From SPDF01 sp963705985 (lineage in GTDB: Bacteria; Gemmatimonadota; Gemmatimonadetes; Gemmatimonadales; GWC2-71-9): a DNA stretch of 64,000 bases. Below, in pieces: positions 54,443-64,000 of the stretch (the first letter of the stretch is position 1; each line of letters opens with the position of its first letter). The stretch is from contig CAVPLK010000003.1 of the NCBI GenBank assembly GCA_963705985.1, positions 1,054,001-1,118,000 on the forward strand, given 5' to 3'. The notes under the pieces were generated by a model, which was given only the letters and a program-made list of their open reading frames with translations, was not told the origin of the DNA and searched no databases. A program made the translations under genes and the position numbers.

Positions 54443-54443
<1 letters not shown>
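54183..54443 (-). CDS. atpC: ATP synthase epsilon subunit, short form
   Basis: 86 residues from ATG 54443 (a GTG lies three bases earlier). Complete N-terminal beta-sandwich (VTVISPEGSIFDGEAESLQAPAYDGQVGILPHHAPFMTLL in part: GQVGILPHHAPFMTLL). The two C-terminal helices of the usual ~135-residue subunit, which inhibit ATP hydrolysis, are absent. Overlaps the atpD stop (TGATG). Confidence 0.93.
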
Positions 54444-55867
<1,424 letters not shown>

Positions 55868-55900
55868 GCGTTGGTATCCCGTAAAGTCAGAGTGATCGAG

Positions 55901-56784
55901 TTAGCCCTGTAACGCCGCGGCGCCGCCGACGATTTCCGCGATTTCCTGCGTGATCGCCGCCTGGCGCTGGCGGTTGTATGTGCGCTTGAGCAGGTCGAGG
56001 ATCTCGCCCGCGTTGTCGGTGGCGCTCTTCATGGCGGTCCGCCGCGCGCCGTGCTCGGCCGCGCTGGTCTCGACCAGCCCGCGGTACATCGTGTTCCGCA
56101 CGTAGAGCGGCAGCAGACGGTCGAGGATCTGGGCGGCATCGGGCCGCAGGATGTAGTCGGCCCGCGCGGCCCCCGCCTTGGCGGCCGGCGGCGCCACCGG
56201 GAGGATCCGGAGCGTCGTGGGGGGCGTGTTGAGCGGGCTGAGGAACGCCGCGTATACCAGGTCCACGCTGGCCAGCTCGCCGTTCGAGTAGGCCGCGATG
56301 AGCGGTTCCATGATCTCGATGGCGTGGTCGGGCGTCGGATTATCCGTCACGTCCAGCCGCTGCAGCGCCATCGTCCGGCCCAGGTACTTGAAGAACCCGA
56401 CGCCCTTCTTGCCGACCGCGTAGAGATCGACCGTGTATCCGGCCTTCTCCAGCGCCGCCATCCGGCGCCGGGCTTCCTTGATCAGGTTGGCGTTGAAGCC
56501 GCCCGCCAGGCCCCGGTTGGAGGTGAGCAGGATGACCGCCGCGCGTGTGGGGCCGCCCTTGGCCGGCACCGCCGGCTGCCGAAGCAGGGGAAACCCCTCC
56601 GCCAGCTCGGGCGTGACCAGGTCGGCGATGACACCGCGCAGCGCCTCGGCGTAGGGCCGGGTCGCAATCACACGGTCCTGCGCCCGCTTCAGCTTGGACG
56701 TGGCCACCAGCTCCATGGTCCGCGTGATCTTGCGGGTGTTGGTGACCGAGCGAATCCGGCCCTTGAGGGCCTTCGACTTGGCCA

Positions 56785-56785
<1 letters not shown>
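55901..56785 (-). CDS. atpG: ATP synthase F1 gamma subunit
   Basis: 294 residues from ATG 56785, which overlaps the atpA stop by one base. N-terminal helix KGRIRSVTNTRKITRTMELVA and C-terminal ALVETSAAEHGARRTAMKSATDNA (in part: SAAEHGARRTAMKSATDN) are the conserved coiled-coil shaft ends. It transmits rotation to the alpha/beta ring. Confidence 0.95.
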
Positions 56786-58362
<1,577 letters not shown>

Positions 58363-58488
58363 GTTTGTGGTCGCCTGTTTCACCAAAAGGGGTGAGAAGA
58401 ATCGGTTCGTCTACAGCTTGTGAAAATAATCACATAGCGGGGTCGGGGGCAACCGCCACCGCCGTTGCGAAGCCCTGGTGTTCCGGCC

Positions 58489-58531
58489 CGGGATTGCCGC
58501 GTCGGCCCCTGCCGGGGCCTCCTCGCGATGA
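58489..58531. repeat. Dispersed-repeat-like element upstream of atpA
   Basis: CGGGATTGCCGCGTCGG, a GGCCCC/GGGGCC hairpin (58504-58519), then CTCCTCGCGATGAC. The ends match a mosaic palindrome type seen in many bacterial genomes. It fills part of the 181-base gap between AraC-type gene and atpA; the rest of the gap shows no other structure. Confidence 0.5.
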
Positions 58532-58543
58532 CAGAATCTGGGA

Positions 58544-59314
58544 CTACAACCGGCTCCGCGTATGCCCGCGGGCAAACCGGCCGAGCAACTCCGCCGGGGT
58601 GGTCTTCGGGAGGTCCTGCGCCCCGATTCCGGCGATGCGGCGCGCGGTGGAGCCCAGGTGGCTGGAGGAGGAAAAGGCGAGGAGCCCAGCCACCTGGGCC
58701 ACACTATACCCGGGGTTGCGGAGCAGCTGGGCCGCCGCCACGATTCGGAGAAAGTCGATGACCCGCTTGAGGTTAGGCGCGCCCCCCGCGCCGAACTGGC
58801 GGGAGAGGTGTTCCCGGGAAACACCGAGGCGCCTGGCCAGCGCGGCGGTGGTGACCGGCTGATCGACCCGGTCGATCAGGATATCCCACAGCTGGCGCTG
58901 CAGCGGATCCGCCAGCCGGAGGAGGCGGGGCGCATCGGCCAGGGCGCGGCGGCGGGACGCCACCAGCGACACCCGGCGCACCAGTTCACCCACCACCGCA
59001 TCATCGACCCCCTCCACCAGCACCGCCGCCACCTTCTGCCCGCGGTATTCCGCCAGCAGCGCGCCGTCGTCGGGGCGGATGGGGGCGTACACCACGATGG
59101 GGATGTCGGGGAAGTCCTTGCGGAGGGCGGCCCACTCGTCGAGAAGGCCGGGGCGGGGCGCGAAGACCACGGCCTCGACGATTCGGCGCTGGAACAGCTG
59201 TCGAAGCTGGGCAGGGGCGCGGCAGGTCACAACGCCCGGGCCGCCGCGCGGGAGGGATCGGCGCAGCGCCGTCACGGCGCTCCGCCCGTCGAGCATCGCG
59301 GCAATCGCCGCCAC
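58544..59314 (-). CDS. AraC-type regulator with receiver-like N-terminal domain
   Basis: 256 residues from GTG 59314. The C-terminal part is an AraC DNA-binding domain: first helix-turn-helix VTTAALARRLGVSREHLSRQF, second around YSVAQVAGLLAFSSSSHLGST (both quoted in part). The N-terminal 110 residues alternate strands and helices like a CheY fold (IVEAVVFAPRPGLLDEW, FPDIPIVVYAPI) but have no phosphoacceptor Asp at the expected place. The effector is unknown. Starts two bases after the NUDIX stop. Confidence 0.75.
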   Translation of the reverse strand: MAAIAAMLDGRSAVTALRRSLPRGGPGVVTCRAPAQLRQLFQRRIVEAVVFAPRPGLLDEWAALRKDFPDIPIVVYAPIRPDDGALLAEYRGQKVAAVLVEGVDDAVVGELVRRVSLVASRRRALADAPRLLRLADPLQRQLWDILIDRVDQPVTTAALARRLGVSREHLSRQFGAGGAPNLKRVIDFLRIVAAAQLLRNPGYSVAQVAGLLAFSSSSHLGSTARRIAGIGAQDLPKTTPAELLGRFARGHTRSRL

Positions 59315-59316
59315 CG

Positions 59317-59808
59317 TCAGCCCTCGGTGGCGACGGGGTCCGGCTGCTTCTTCGGCCGGCCCGCCCCGACCGCCACCAGCGTGCGGGCCATCTCGCCACC
59401 GCGCCGGAGGACGCCGCGCGCGTTGTCGTAGCTCAACTGGTCCAGCGCCTTGTCGAGCGGCAGCCACTGGTGGTCGGTGATTCCCTCGTCTTCCTGCGGG
59501 ATCACGTCGCCCTCGGGGCTCTCGAAGAGGAAGAAGTGGCAGAACTTGTGGATGGCCCGGCCGCGAAAACGAAAATGCCAGTCGATGACCCGGATCGGAC
59601 CGTGGAGCAGCAACGACTCGAGGCCGGTCTCCTCACCGGTCTCGCGCAGCGCCGCCTCGGCGGGGGTCTCCTCCTCCTCGAGGTGGCCCTTGGGAAACCC
59701 CCAGTGGCGGTAGGAGTCCTTGATGAGGAGAAACCGCGCCTCCACGCCGAACCGCCGAAAGACGATCCCGCCCGCGCTCACCTCGCGTTCCGGCTTCTTC
59801 TTGGCCAT
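59317..59808 (-). CDS. NUDIX hydrolase
   Basis: 163 residues. Complete NUDIX box GHLEEEETPAEAALRETGEETGL (GX5EX7REUXEEXGU, residues quoted in part: RETGEETGL) preceded by WGFPKGH. The C-terminus is basic (RPKKQPD). Members hydrolyse nucleoside diphosphate derivatives such as ApnA or diphosphoinositol-like compounds; WGFPKGH is typical of ApnA-type enzymes. Downstream of mlaD by four bases. Confidence 0.87.
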   Translation of the reverse strand: MAKKKPEREVSAGGIVFRRFGVEARFLLIKDSYRHWGFPKGHLEEEETPAEAALRETGEETGLESLLLHGPIRVIDWHFRFRGRAIHKFCHFFLFESPEGDVIPQEDEGITDHQWLPLDKALDQLSYDNARGVLRRGGEMARTLVAVGAGRPKKQPDPVATEG

Positions 59809-59812
59809 CAGG

Positions 59813-60820
59813 CTAGAAGACCGAGAACTTGAAGTACTTGCGCGGATTGACCTGGATGTCGGCGATCAACTTGCGCAGCTCGATCATGGTCGCGGTGGTT
59901 TCGTTGTACAGCGTCGAGTCCTTGGTCAGCATGCCGAGCGTGCCCTGCCCCGCCTGGAGGCGGCCCATGATCGAGTCGGCGGCCACCAGGATGCGGACCA
60001 GGCTCACCTCGTGCTCGCGGGCCGCGCCCAGGAGTTGGCGCAGGTCGGCGGTGGCCACGCGCAGGTCCGCCGAGGAGCCCTGGGCCGAGTTCACGATGCT
60101 CGCGAGCTGGCCTTCGCTGGTGGCGGAATCGAGCCGGGAGAGGGTGGCGTGCAGGTCCTTGGCCGCGCCGGCAAAGTCGCGGGAGGCGGCGACGCCGTTG
60201 GTGGAGATGTCGTCCACCTTCTCGGTCTGCTTGTTGGCGAACACCGTGAGCCGGTTGACCATCGTCAGGAAGTCGTCGAGGCTGTTCCGGACCTTGGCCG
60301 CGGTGGTGGAGTCGAACACCGCGCCGACCCGGTCGGTGAGCAGGGCGATGTCGCCGGCAATGCGTCCCGCCTGGGCCGTCAGTGATCCGATATCGGGGAG
60401 GGTCGCGCCAGGCCAATCGTCTGGTCCCGCCTTCCTGGCGGCCACCAGTTCGGCGAGCGTGGGCGGGTCCTCGAGCGGGTCGTCGAGCGAGATGATCTTG
60501 GCCTCCCACTCGCCGAAGAGGCTCGCGGTGGAGGCGATGACGGCGGGGCTGGCGGGAATTTCCGAGCGCTGCTCCAGCTTCAGCGTGGCGACGACCCAGT
60601 CGCCGTCGGCCAGCTCCACGGAAAAGACCTGCCCGATCTTGACGCCACGAAGGGTGACGGGTGCGCCGACGCCCATGCCGCCGACGGTGCGGAACCGCAC
60701 CGTGACCTTCTCGGGCCGGCTGCCGAGCGGGACGTGGCCCAGCCAGATGGCGGCCGCCGCGGTGACCACGAGGGCCACGAGGATGGTCCCGCCGACCACG
60801 AATGCGTTGCGCTGCTTCAC
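59813..60820 (-). CDS. mlaD: MlaD-like MCE domain protein
   Basis: 335 residues with one N-terminal membrane helix (about 8-30), an MCE domain (VTVRFRTVGGMGVGAPVTLRG in part, VKIGQVFSVEL) and a long helical C-terminal region. MCE proteins form hexameric periplasmic lipid-binding rings on the MlaFE transporter. It overlaps the mlaF stop region by four bases. Confidence 0.9.
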   Translation of the reverse strand: MKQRNAFVVGGTILVALVVTAAAAIWLGHVPLGSRPEKVTVRFRTVGGMGVGAPVTLRGVKIGQVFSVELADGDWVVATLKLEQRSEIPASPAVIASTASLFGEWEAKIISLDDPLEDPPTLAELVAARKAGPDDWPGATLPDIGSLTAQAGRIAGDIALLTDRVGAVFDSTTAAKVRNSLDDFLTMVNRLTVFANKQTEKVDDISTNGVAASRDFAGAAKDLHATLSRLDSATSEGQLASIVNSAQGSSADLRVATADLRQLLGAAREHEVSLVRILVAADSIMGRLQAGQGTLGMLTKDSTLYNETTATMIELRKLIADIQVNPRKYFKFSVF

Positions 60821-61551
60821 ACGCCCCCCTCCGGACGCCCCTCGATGAACTGTCGCACCACGGGATCCTCCGTCTGCTGAATCTCCTGGACCGTTCCCAC
60901 CTGCCGGATGCGCCCCTCGTAGAGCATCGCGATCCGGTCGCCCACGGTATAGGCGCTCCGCATGTCGTGGGTCACCATGATGGCGGTCGTGCCGAACTCT
61001 TCGCGGACCCGGATCATCAACTGGTCGATCACCGCCGAGGTCACGGGGTCGAGTCCGGTCGTCGGTTCATCGTACAGAATGTACCGCGGGCGGAGCGCGA
61101 CCGCGCGGGCCACGCCCACGCGCTTCCGCATGCCTCCGGAGAGTTCGGCGGGGTAGTGGTCCTCCGTCCCCGTGAGGTCGACCACGTCGAGGCTCTGCGC
61201 CACCCGCTCCTCGATTTCCCCCGGCTCGAGCCCCCGGCGGGCCAGCCCCAGCCGGATGTTGTCGCCGATGCTCATCGAGTCGAAGAGCGCCGCGAACTGA
61301 AAGACGTAGCCGATCTTGCTCCGCAGCGCGGTGAGCCCGTCCCAGTCCAGCTGGTGCACCACATCGTCGTCCACCGACACCGCCCCCGCATCGGGCTGGA
61401 GGAGGCCGACCACGTGCTTCAGCAGCACGCTCTTCCCCGAGCCGGAAAAGCCGATCAGCGCGGTGGTCTCCCCTTCGGGAATGTCGAGGGTGAGACCGTC
61501 GAGCACGACCTTGTCCCCGAAGGCCTTGTGCACGTCTGCAAACCTGATCAT
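60817..61551 (-). CDS. mlaF: MlaF-like ABC transporter ATPase
   Basis: 244 residues. Walker A GFSGSGKS, Q-loop YVFQFAALFDSMSIGDN, signature LSGGMRKRVGVARAVAL, Walker B ILYDEPTTGLDP, H-loop VTHDM. The MlaF-type YVFQ..ALFDSMSV block supports the subfamily. Powers lipid transport between membranes with mlaE and mlaD. Confidence 0.93.
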   Translation of the reverse strand: MIRFADVHKAFGDKVVLDGLTLDIPEGETTALIGFSGSGKSVLLKHVVGLLQPDAGAVSVDDDVVHQLDWDGLTALRSKIGYVFQFAALFDSMSIGDNIRLGLARRGLEPGEIEERVAQSLDVVDLTGTEDHYPAELSGGMRKRVGVARAVALRPRYILYDEPTTGLDPVTSAVIDQLMIRVREEFGTTAIMVTHDMRSAYTVGDRIAMLYEGRIRQVGTVQEIQQTEDPVVRQFIEGRPEGGV

Positions 61552-61586
61552 CGCACGCGGCCCCGCCTTCCGTCCTCACCCCCTGA

Positions 61587-61613
61587 CCCCCTCTCCGGCA
61601 AGCGGAGAGGGGG
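61587..61613. repeat. Palindromic repeat between mlaE and mlaF
   Basis: CCCCCTCTCCG (61587-61597) pairs perfectly with 61603-61613 around GCAAG. It is preceded by CCTCACCCCCTGA, a sequence frame found as a dispersed repeat in many genomes. The 124-base gap also carries CCCCGCTGCCCCGCC near 61660. The gap divides an otherwise tight transporter operon. Confidence 0.55.
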
Positions 61614-61675
61614 AACGCCCGTGAGGTTCTCGGGCGCATCACTGCCCCCCTGCCCCACGGCCCCGCTGCCCCGCC

Positions 61676-62437
61676 TCACAGAAGCACCACCGCCCAGAAG
61701 GCATCCAGCACCAGGATCGCCTCGCAGCCGTACACGACCGCCAGCGTGGTCCGCCGGCCGACCCCGGCGGCGCCGCCGGAAGTGGCCAGTCCCTGGAGGC
61801 ACCCGATGAGGGTCACGGCGGCGCCGAAGGAGGCGGCCTTCACCAGGCCGTACCAGATGTCCTTGAACTTGTAGAAGATCTGCAGCCCCTTGATGAACTC
61901 GGCGCTGGAGAGGTCGAGGAGGTTGAGCGAGGTGACGTAGCCGGCCGAGACGCCGAGGGCGACGGCGAGCGCCGTCACCACGGGGAACATCAGGGTGCCG
62001 GCGAGGACGCGGGGGACGACGAGGTAGGCGTACTTGTCGTAGGCCAGGGTCTCGAGGGCGTCGACCTGTTCGGTGACGCGCATGGTGCCGAGTTCGGCGG
62101 CGATGTTGGCCCCGACCCGGCCGGCCAGGGCCATGCCGGTCAGCACGGGCCCGAGTTCCAGCATGATCGCCTTGCCGACCAGGGTCCCGACGAAGTAGAT
62201 GGGGACGGCGCCGGTAAAGATGTACTTGGAGAGGAGGGCGAGGACGATGCCGGTGAAGAGCGCGATGAACAGCGAGATCGGCACGGAGGCGACGCCGAGG
62301 CGCCGCATCTGCTCGAGCAGCAGGGGTCCCCAGGTGCGGCGGTCGCGGAGGGCGCGCGCGGCGTCGATCGCAAAGGTGCCGACGCGGCTGACCTGCCGAC
62401 CCGGAGCGGAATCCCGAACGGTCGCGGGGAGGGTCAC
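61676..62437 (-). CDS. mlaE: MlaE-like ABC transporter permease
   Basis: 253 residues with about five to six membrane helices. The MlaE signature is clear: ELGPVLTGMALAGRVGANIAAELGTMRVTEQVDALETL (conserved E-P-x-L-x-G-x-x-x-A-G-R-x-G). Forms the MlaFEDB-type core with mlaF and mlaD. Starts 15 bases after the sigma factor gene stop. Confidence 0.93.
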   Translation of the reverse strand: MTLPATVRDSAPGRQVSRVGTFAIDAARALRDRRTWGPLLLEQMRRLGVASVPISLFIALFTGIVLALLSKYIFTGAVPIYFVGTLVGKAIMLELGPVLTGMALAGRVGANIAAELGTMRVTEQVDALETLAYDKYAYLVVPRVLAGTLMFPVVTALAVALGVSAGYVTSLNLLDLSSAEFIKGLQIFYKFKDIWYGLVKAASFGAAVTLIGCLQGLATSGGAAGVGRRTTLAVVYGCEAILVLDAFWAVVLL

Positions 62438-62452
62438 CAGTGGAAGGTACGC

Positions 62453-63346
62453 CTAGGCCGCGAAGCTCGCCAGCGCCCGGCCGACGTCGCCCTCGCCGAG
62501 CCGCTTGAGGGCGCGGTCGCGAAGCTGGCGGACCCGTTCGCGGGTCACGCCGAGCATGCCGCCGATCTCTTCGAGGGTGTGCTCCTGGCCGTCGTCGAGG
62601 CCGAAATAGAGGCGGAGGACGCGGGCGTCGCGGGGCGGCAGCGTGGCGAGCGCCTGCTGCACCTCTTCGGTGAGGAAGCGGTCCATGGCGCGGGCCTCGA
62701 CGTCGCTGGAGCCGTCGGCCACGAACCGGTCGATGAGGGTGCGTTCGCCGCTCGAGTCGAGGGGGGCGTCGAGCCGCATCTCGCTGGTGTTGAGCGCCAT
62801 GAGCGACTGGACCACGTCCTTGGAGAGTGAGACCTCGGCGGCGACCTCTTCCGGGGTCGGCTCGCGGACCAGCTTCTGGCGGAGGAGTTCGGTGGCGCGG
62901 ATGATCCGGGAGAGGTCGGCGGTGCGGTTGAGGGGGACGCGCACGGTGCGCCCCTGTTTTGCGATGGCGGCGAGGATGGCCTGGCGGATCCACCAGACGG
63001 CGTAGGAGATGAATTTCACGCCGACGTCGGGATCGAATTTCCGGGCGGCGGTGAGGAGGCCGATGTTGCCCTCGCCGATGAGGTCGGTCAGGGCCATGCC
63101 GCGGTTCTGGTATTTCTTGGCGACGGAAATGACGAAGCGGAGGTTCCGCTTGACGAGCTCCTGCATGGCGTCCTGGTCGCCGGCACGGACCCGCCGGGCG
63201 ACGGCGATTTCCTGCTCGGGGGTGAGGAGGGGGGTCTTAGCGACTTCGCGAAGGTATTGGTCCAGAAGCTCCTCGACCGGCGGGGCCGCGGGGCTGCGGG
63301 GCCGGGTGGCAGGCGGGAGCTTCTTCGCGGACTTCTTGACGGGCAT
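62453..63346 (-). CDS. Sigma-70 family RNA polymerase sigma factor (RpoD/RpoS-like)
   Basis: 297 residues from ATG 63346 (a GTG at 63370 is an alternative). Regions 1.2 to 4 without region 1.1: VEELLDQYLREVAKTPLLT, RNLRFVISVAKKYQNRGMALTDLI (region 2, in part), FDPDVGVKFISYAVWWIRQAI, and the region 4 helix-turn-helix TLEEIGGMLGVTRERVRQLRDRAL (in part). Group 2-type size. A primary or stationary/stress sigma cannot be distinguished here. Divergent from the tRNA cluster. Confidence 0.92.
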   Translation of the reverse strand: MPVKKSAKKLPPATRPRSPAAPPVEELLDQYLREVAKTPLLTPEQEIAVARRVRAGDQDAMQELVKRNLRFVISVAKKYQNRGMALTDLIGEGNIGLLTAARKFDPDVGVKFISYAVWWIRQAILAAIAKQGRTVRVPLNRTADLSRIIRATELLRQKLVREPTPEEVAAEVSLSKDVVQSLMALNTSEMRLDAPLDSSGERTLIDRFVADGSSDVEARAMDRFLTEEVQQALATLPPRDARVLRLYFGLDDGQEHTLEEIGGMLGVTRERVRQLRDRALKRLGEGDVGRALASFAA

Positions 63347-63363
63347 GGAGGGGCCTTTTCTGC

Positions 63364-63392
63364 TTGACACAAGTGCAGCCCGCGTCTAGGTT
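63364..63392 (+). promoter_or_regulatory. Promoter of the tRNA cluster
   Basis: TTGACA (63364-63369), 17-base spacer, TAGGTT (63387-63392); about 50 bases before tRNA-Ala. Same hexamers and spacing as the dnaE promoter at 38242. Confidence 0.65.
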
Positions 63393-63446
63393 TGTGTGCT
63401 GTCGCCCAAGCGCTTTTCCGGGCCGGGGTGGCAGGGAATAGATAAT

Positions 63447-63519
63447 GGGGGCGTAGCTCAGTTGGGAGAGCGCGTGAATGGCATTCACGAGGTCAGGGGT
63501 TCGATCCCCCTCGCCTCCA
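63447..63519 (+). tRNA. tRNA-Ala (anticodon GGC)
   Basis: 73 bases, acceptor GGGGGCG pairing with CGCCTCC, D arm GCTC-AGTTGG-GAGAGC, anticodon loop ATGGCAT, T loop TTCGATC. CCA end not encoded. Confidence 0.93.
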
Positions 63520-63604
63520 CTCCCAGACAGGACCGGGTGGCGGGATGCGCTCGGAGTGGTTGCGCGAGGGCGGGGACTCGGCTAGACTCCCGTCCCTCGT
63601 CATT

Positions 63605-63677
63605 GCGGGAATAGCTCAGTTGGTAGAGCACAACCTTGCCAAGGTTGGGGTCGCGGGTTCGAGTCCCGTTTCCCGCT
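63605..63677 (+). tRNA. tRNA-Gly (anticodon GCC)
   Basis: 73 bases, acceptor GCGGGAA with TTCCCGC, anticodon stem CAACC/GGTTG with GCC, T loop TTCGAGT. CCA not encoded. Confidence 0.95.
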
Positions 63678-63693
63678 CTCCAGAGGAAAACGT

Positions 63694-63767
63694 CGCGGGG
63701 TGGAGCAGTCTGGTAGCTCGCCGGGCTCATAACCCGGAGGTCGTGGGTTCAAATCCCACCCCCGCTA
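63694..63767 (+). tRNA. Initiator tRNA-fMet (anticodon CAT)
   Basis: 74 bases. Three G:C pairs (GGG/CCC) at the base of the anticodon arm around CTCATAA and an unpaired first acceptor position (C opposite T) mark it as the initiator. T loop TTCAAAT. CCA not encoded. Confidence 0.95.
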
Positions 63768-63771
63768 TTTT

Positions 63772-63863
63772 GGACGGACAGATGGGCAGACGGGCAGACG
63801 GGCAGTGAGATCGCCTCCGGGATGGCCTCCTGACCGCCGGCCCCGCTGCCCGACTGTCCGTCC
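63772..63863. repeat. Inverted-repeat element between tRNAs
   Basis: GGACGGACAG (63772-63781) pairs perfectly with CTGTCCGTCC (63854-63863). Inside are three tandem GGGCAGAC-type units and a CCCCGCTGCCC that can pair with them. Related in style to the elements at 30016, 46553 and 50169. Confidence 0.55.
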
Positions 63864-63871
63864 GAGTTTTC

Positions 63872-63945
63872 GGGCGGTTAGCTCAGTTGGTTAGAGCGCC
63901 ACGTTGACATCGTGGAGGTCACAAGTTCGAGCCTTGTACCGCCCA
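63872..63945 (+). tRNA. tRNA-Val (anticodon GAC)
   Basis: 74 bases, acceptor GGGCGGT with ACCGCCC, anticodon stem CCACG/CGTGG around TTGACAT, T loop TTCGAGC. Confidence 0.94.
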
Positions 63946-63953
63946 TGCAGTCT

Positions 63954-64000
63954 GCGCCCATAGCTCAATTGGATAGAGCATCTGACTACGGATCAGAAGG
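63954..64000 (+). tRNA. tRNA-Arg (anticodon ACG), 3' partial
   Basis: 5' acceptor GCGCCCA, D arm GCTCAATTGGATAGAGC, anticodon loop CTACGGA with stem TCTGA/TCAGA. The T arm and 3' acceptor lie beyond the window end. Confidence 0.9.

Noticed and set aside
63447..64000. Evenly spaced repeats at the right edge as a CRISPR array
   Set aside because: They are tRNA genes that share D-arm and T-loop sequences; spacer and repeat lengths do not fit.

Overview
The window is a 64 kb piece of a GC-rich (about two-thirds G+C) Gram-negative chromosome. Housekeeping content includes dnaE, accA, metG, atpAGDC, a complete pyruvate dehydrogenase/lipoate cluster, an Mla-type ABC system and tRNAs. The mix of TonB receptor, many small outer-membrane beta-barrels, Gly-rich TPM/LemA pair, short ATP synthase epsilon and M30-like peptidase fits a Gemmatimonadota genome best; that placement is inference, since no rRNA is present. 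I see no prophage, insertion sequence, CRISPR array or defence island. No gene-free stretch exceeds 300 bases.

Layout. 1-3.1 kb: 3' part of a TonB-dependent receptor and a TPR membrane protein. 3.1-5.0 kb (minus): copper/cytochrome oxidase assembly genes ctaG, PCu(A)C and SCO1. 5.1-10.0 kb: esterase, half-size TauE, peptide transporter, FmdB zinc ribbon with a coiled-coil protein, lipoprotein, hypothetical. 10.1-15.5 kb: a tightly overlapping plus-strand operon of hybrid histidine kinase, two glycosyltransferases, DUF3108 and a deoxyhypusine-synthase-like protein. 15.8-18.9 kb: glycine oxidase, DUF1684 and a TlpA-like protein. 19.1-24.2 kb: a tandem array of seven outer-membrane beta-barrel genes, two of them broken, several ending in near-identical G/C terminators. 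24.4-31.8 kb: lipA-pdhA-pdhB-aceF-lpd-(membrane protein)-lipB plus a small hypothetical. 31.8-38.2 kb: M20 peptidase, TPR protein, aminopeptidase, PorV-like barrel, M30-like lipoprotein peptidase. 38.4-46.6 kb: dnaE, accA, ricT-like, metG, M23 peptidase. 46.6-50.2 kb: lemA, nucleotidyltransferase-like and TPM genes, a lipoprotein and a DsbA-like protein. 50.2-52.6 kb: CPBP protease between two copies of a BIME-like repeat, then kdtA. 52.6-58.4 kb (minus): atpA-G-D-C followed by two barrels and a lipoprotein. 58.5-63.3 kb (minus): sigma factor, mlaE-F-D, NUDIX, AraC-type regulator. 63.4-64 kb: tRNA-Ala, Gly, fMet, Val, Arg.

Sequence quality matters for reading this window. Single-base frameshifts interrupt dnaE (five places), aceF, the M30-like peptidase and one barrel gene, mostly at or beside short homopolymers. 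They all lie between 20.7 and 41.7 kb. Because dnaE and aceF are normally needed, consensus errors are the simplest explanation. A larger deletion of about 90 bases in another barrel gene looks more like a real lesion.

The most interesting material is the tandem barrel array with a conserved cysteine pair bracketing a variable loop, the translationally coupled lemA-nucleotidyltransferase-TPM trio, the kinase/glycosyltransferase/DUF3108/deoxyhypusine-synthase-like operon, beta-barrel genes attached to the ATP synthase operon, and several intergenic repeat families.
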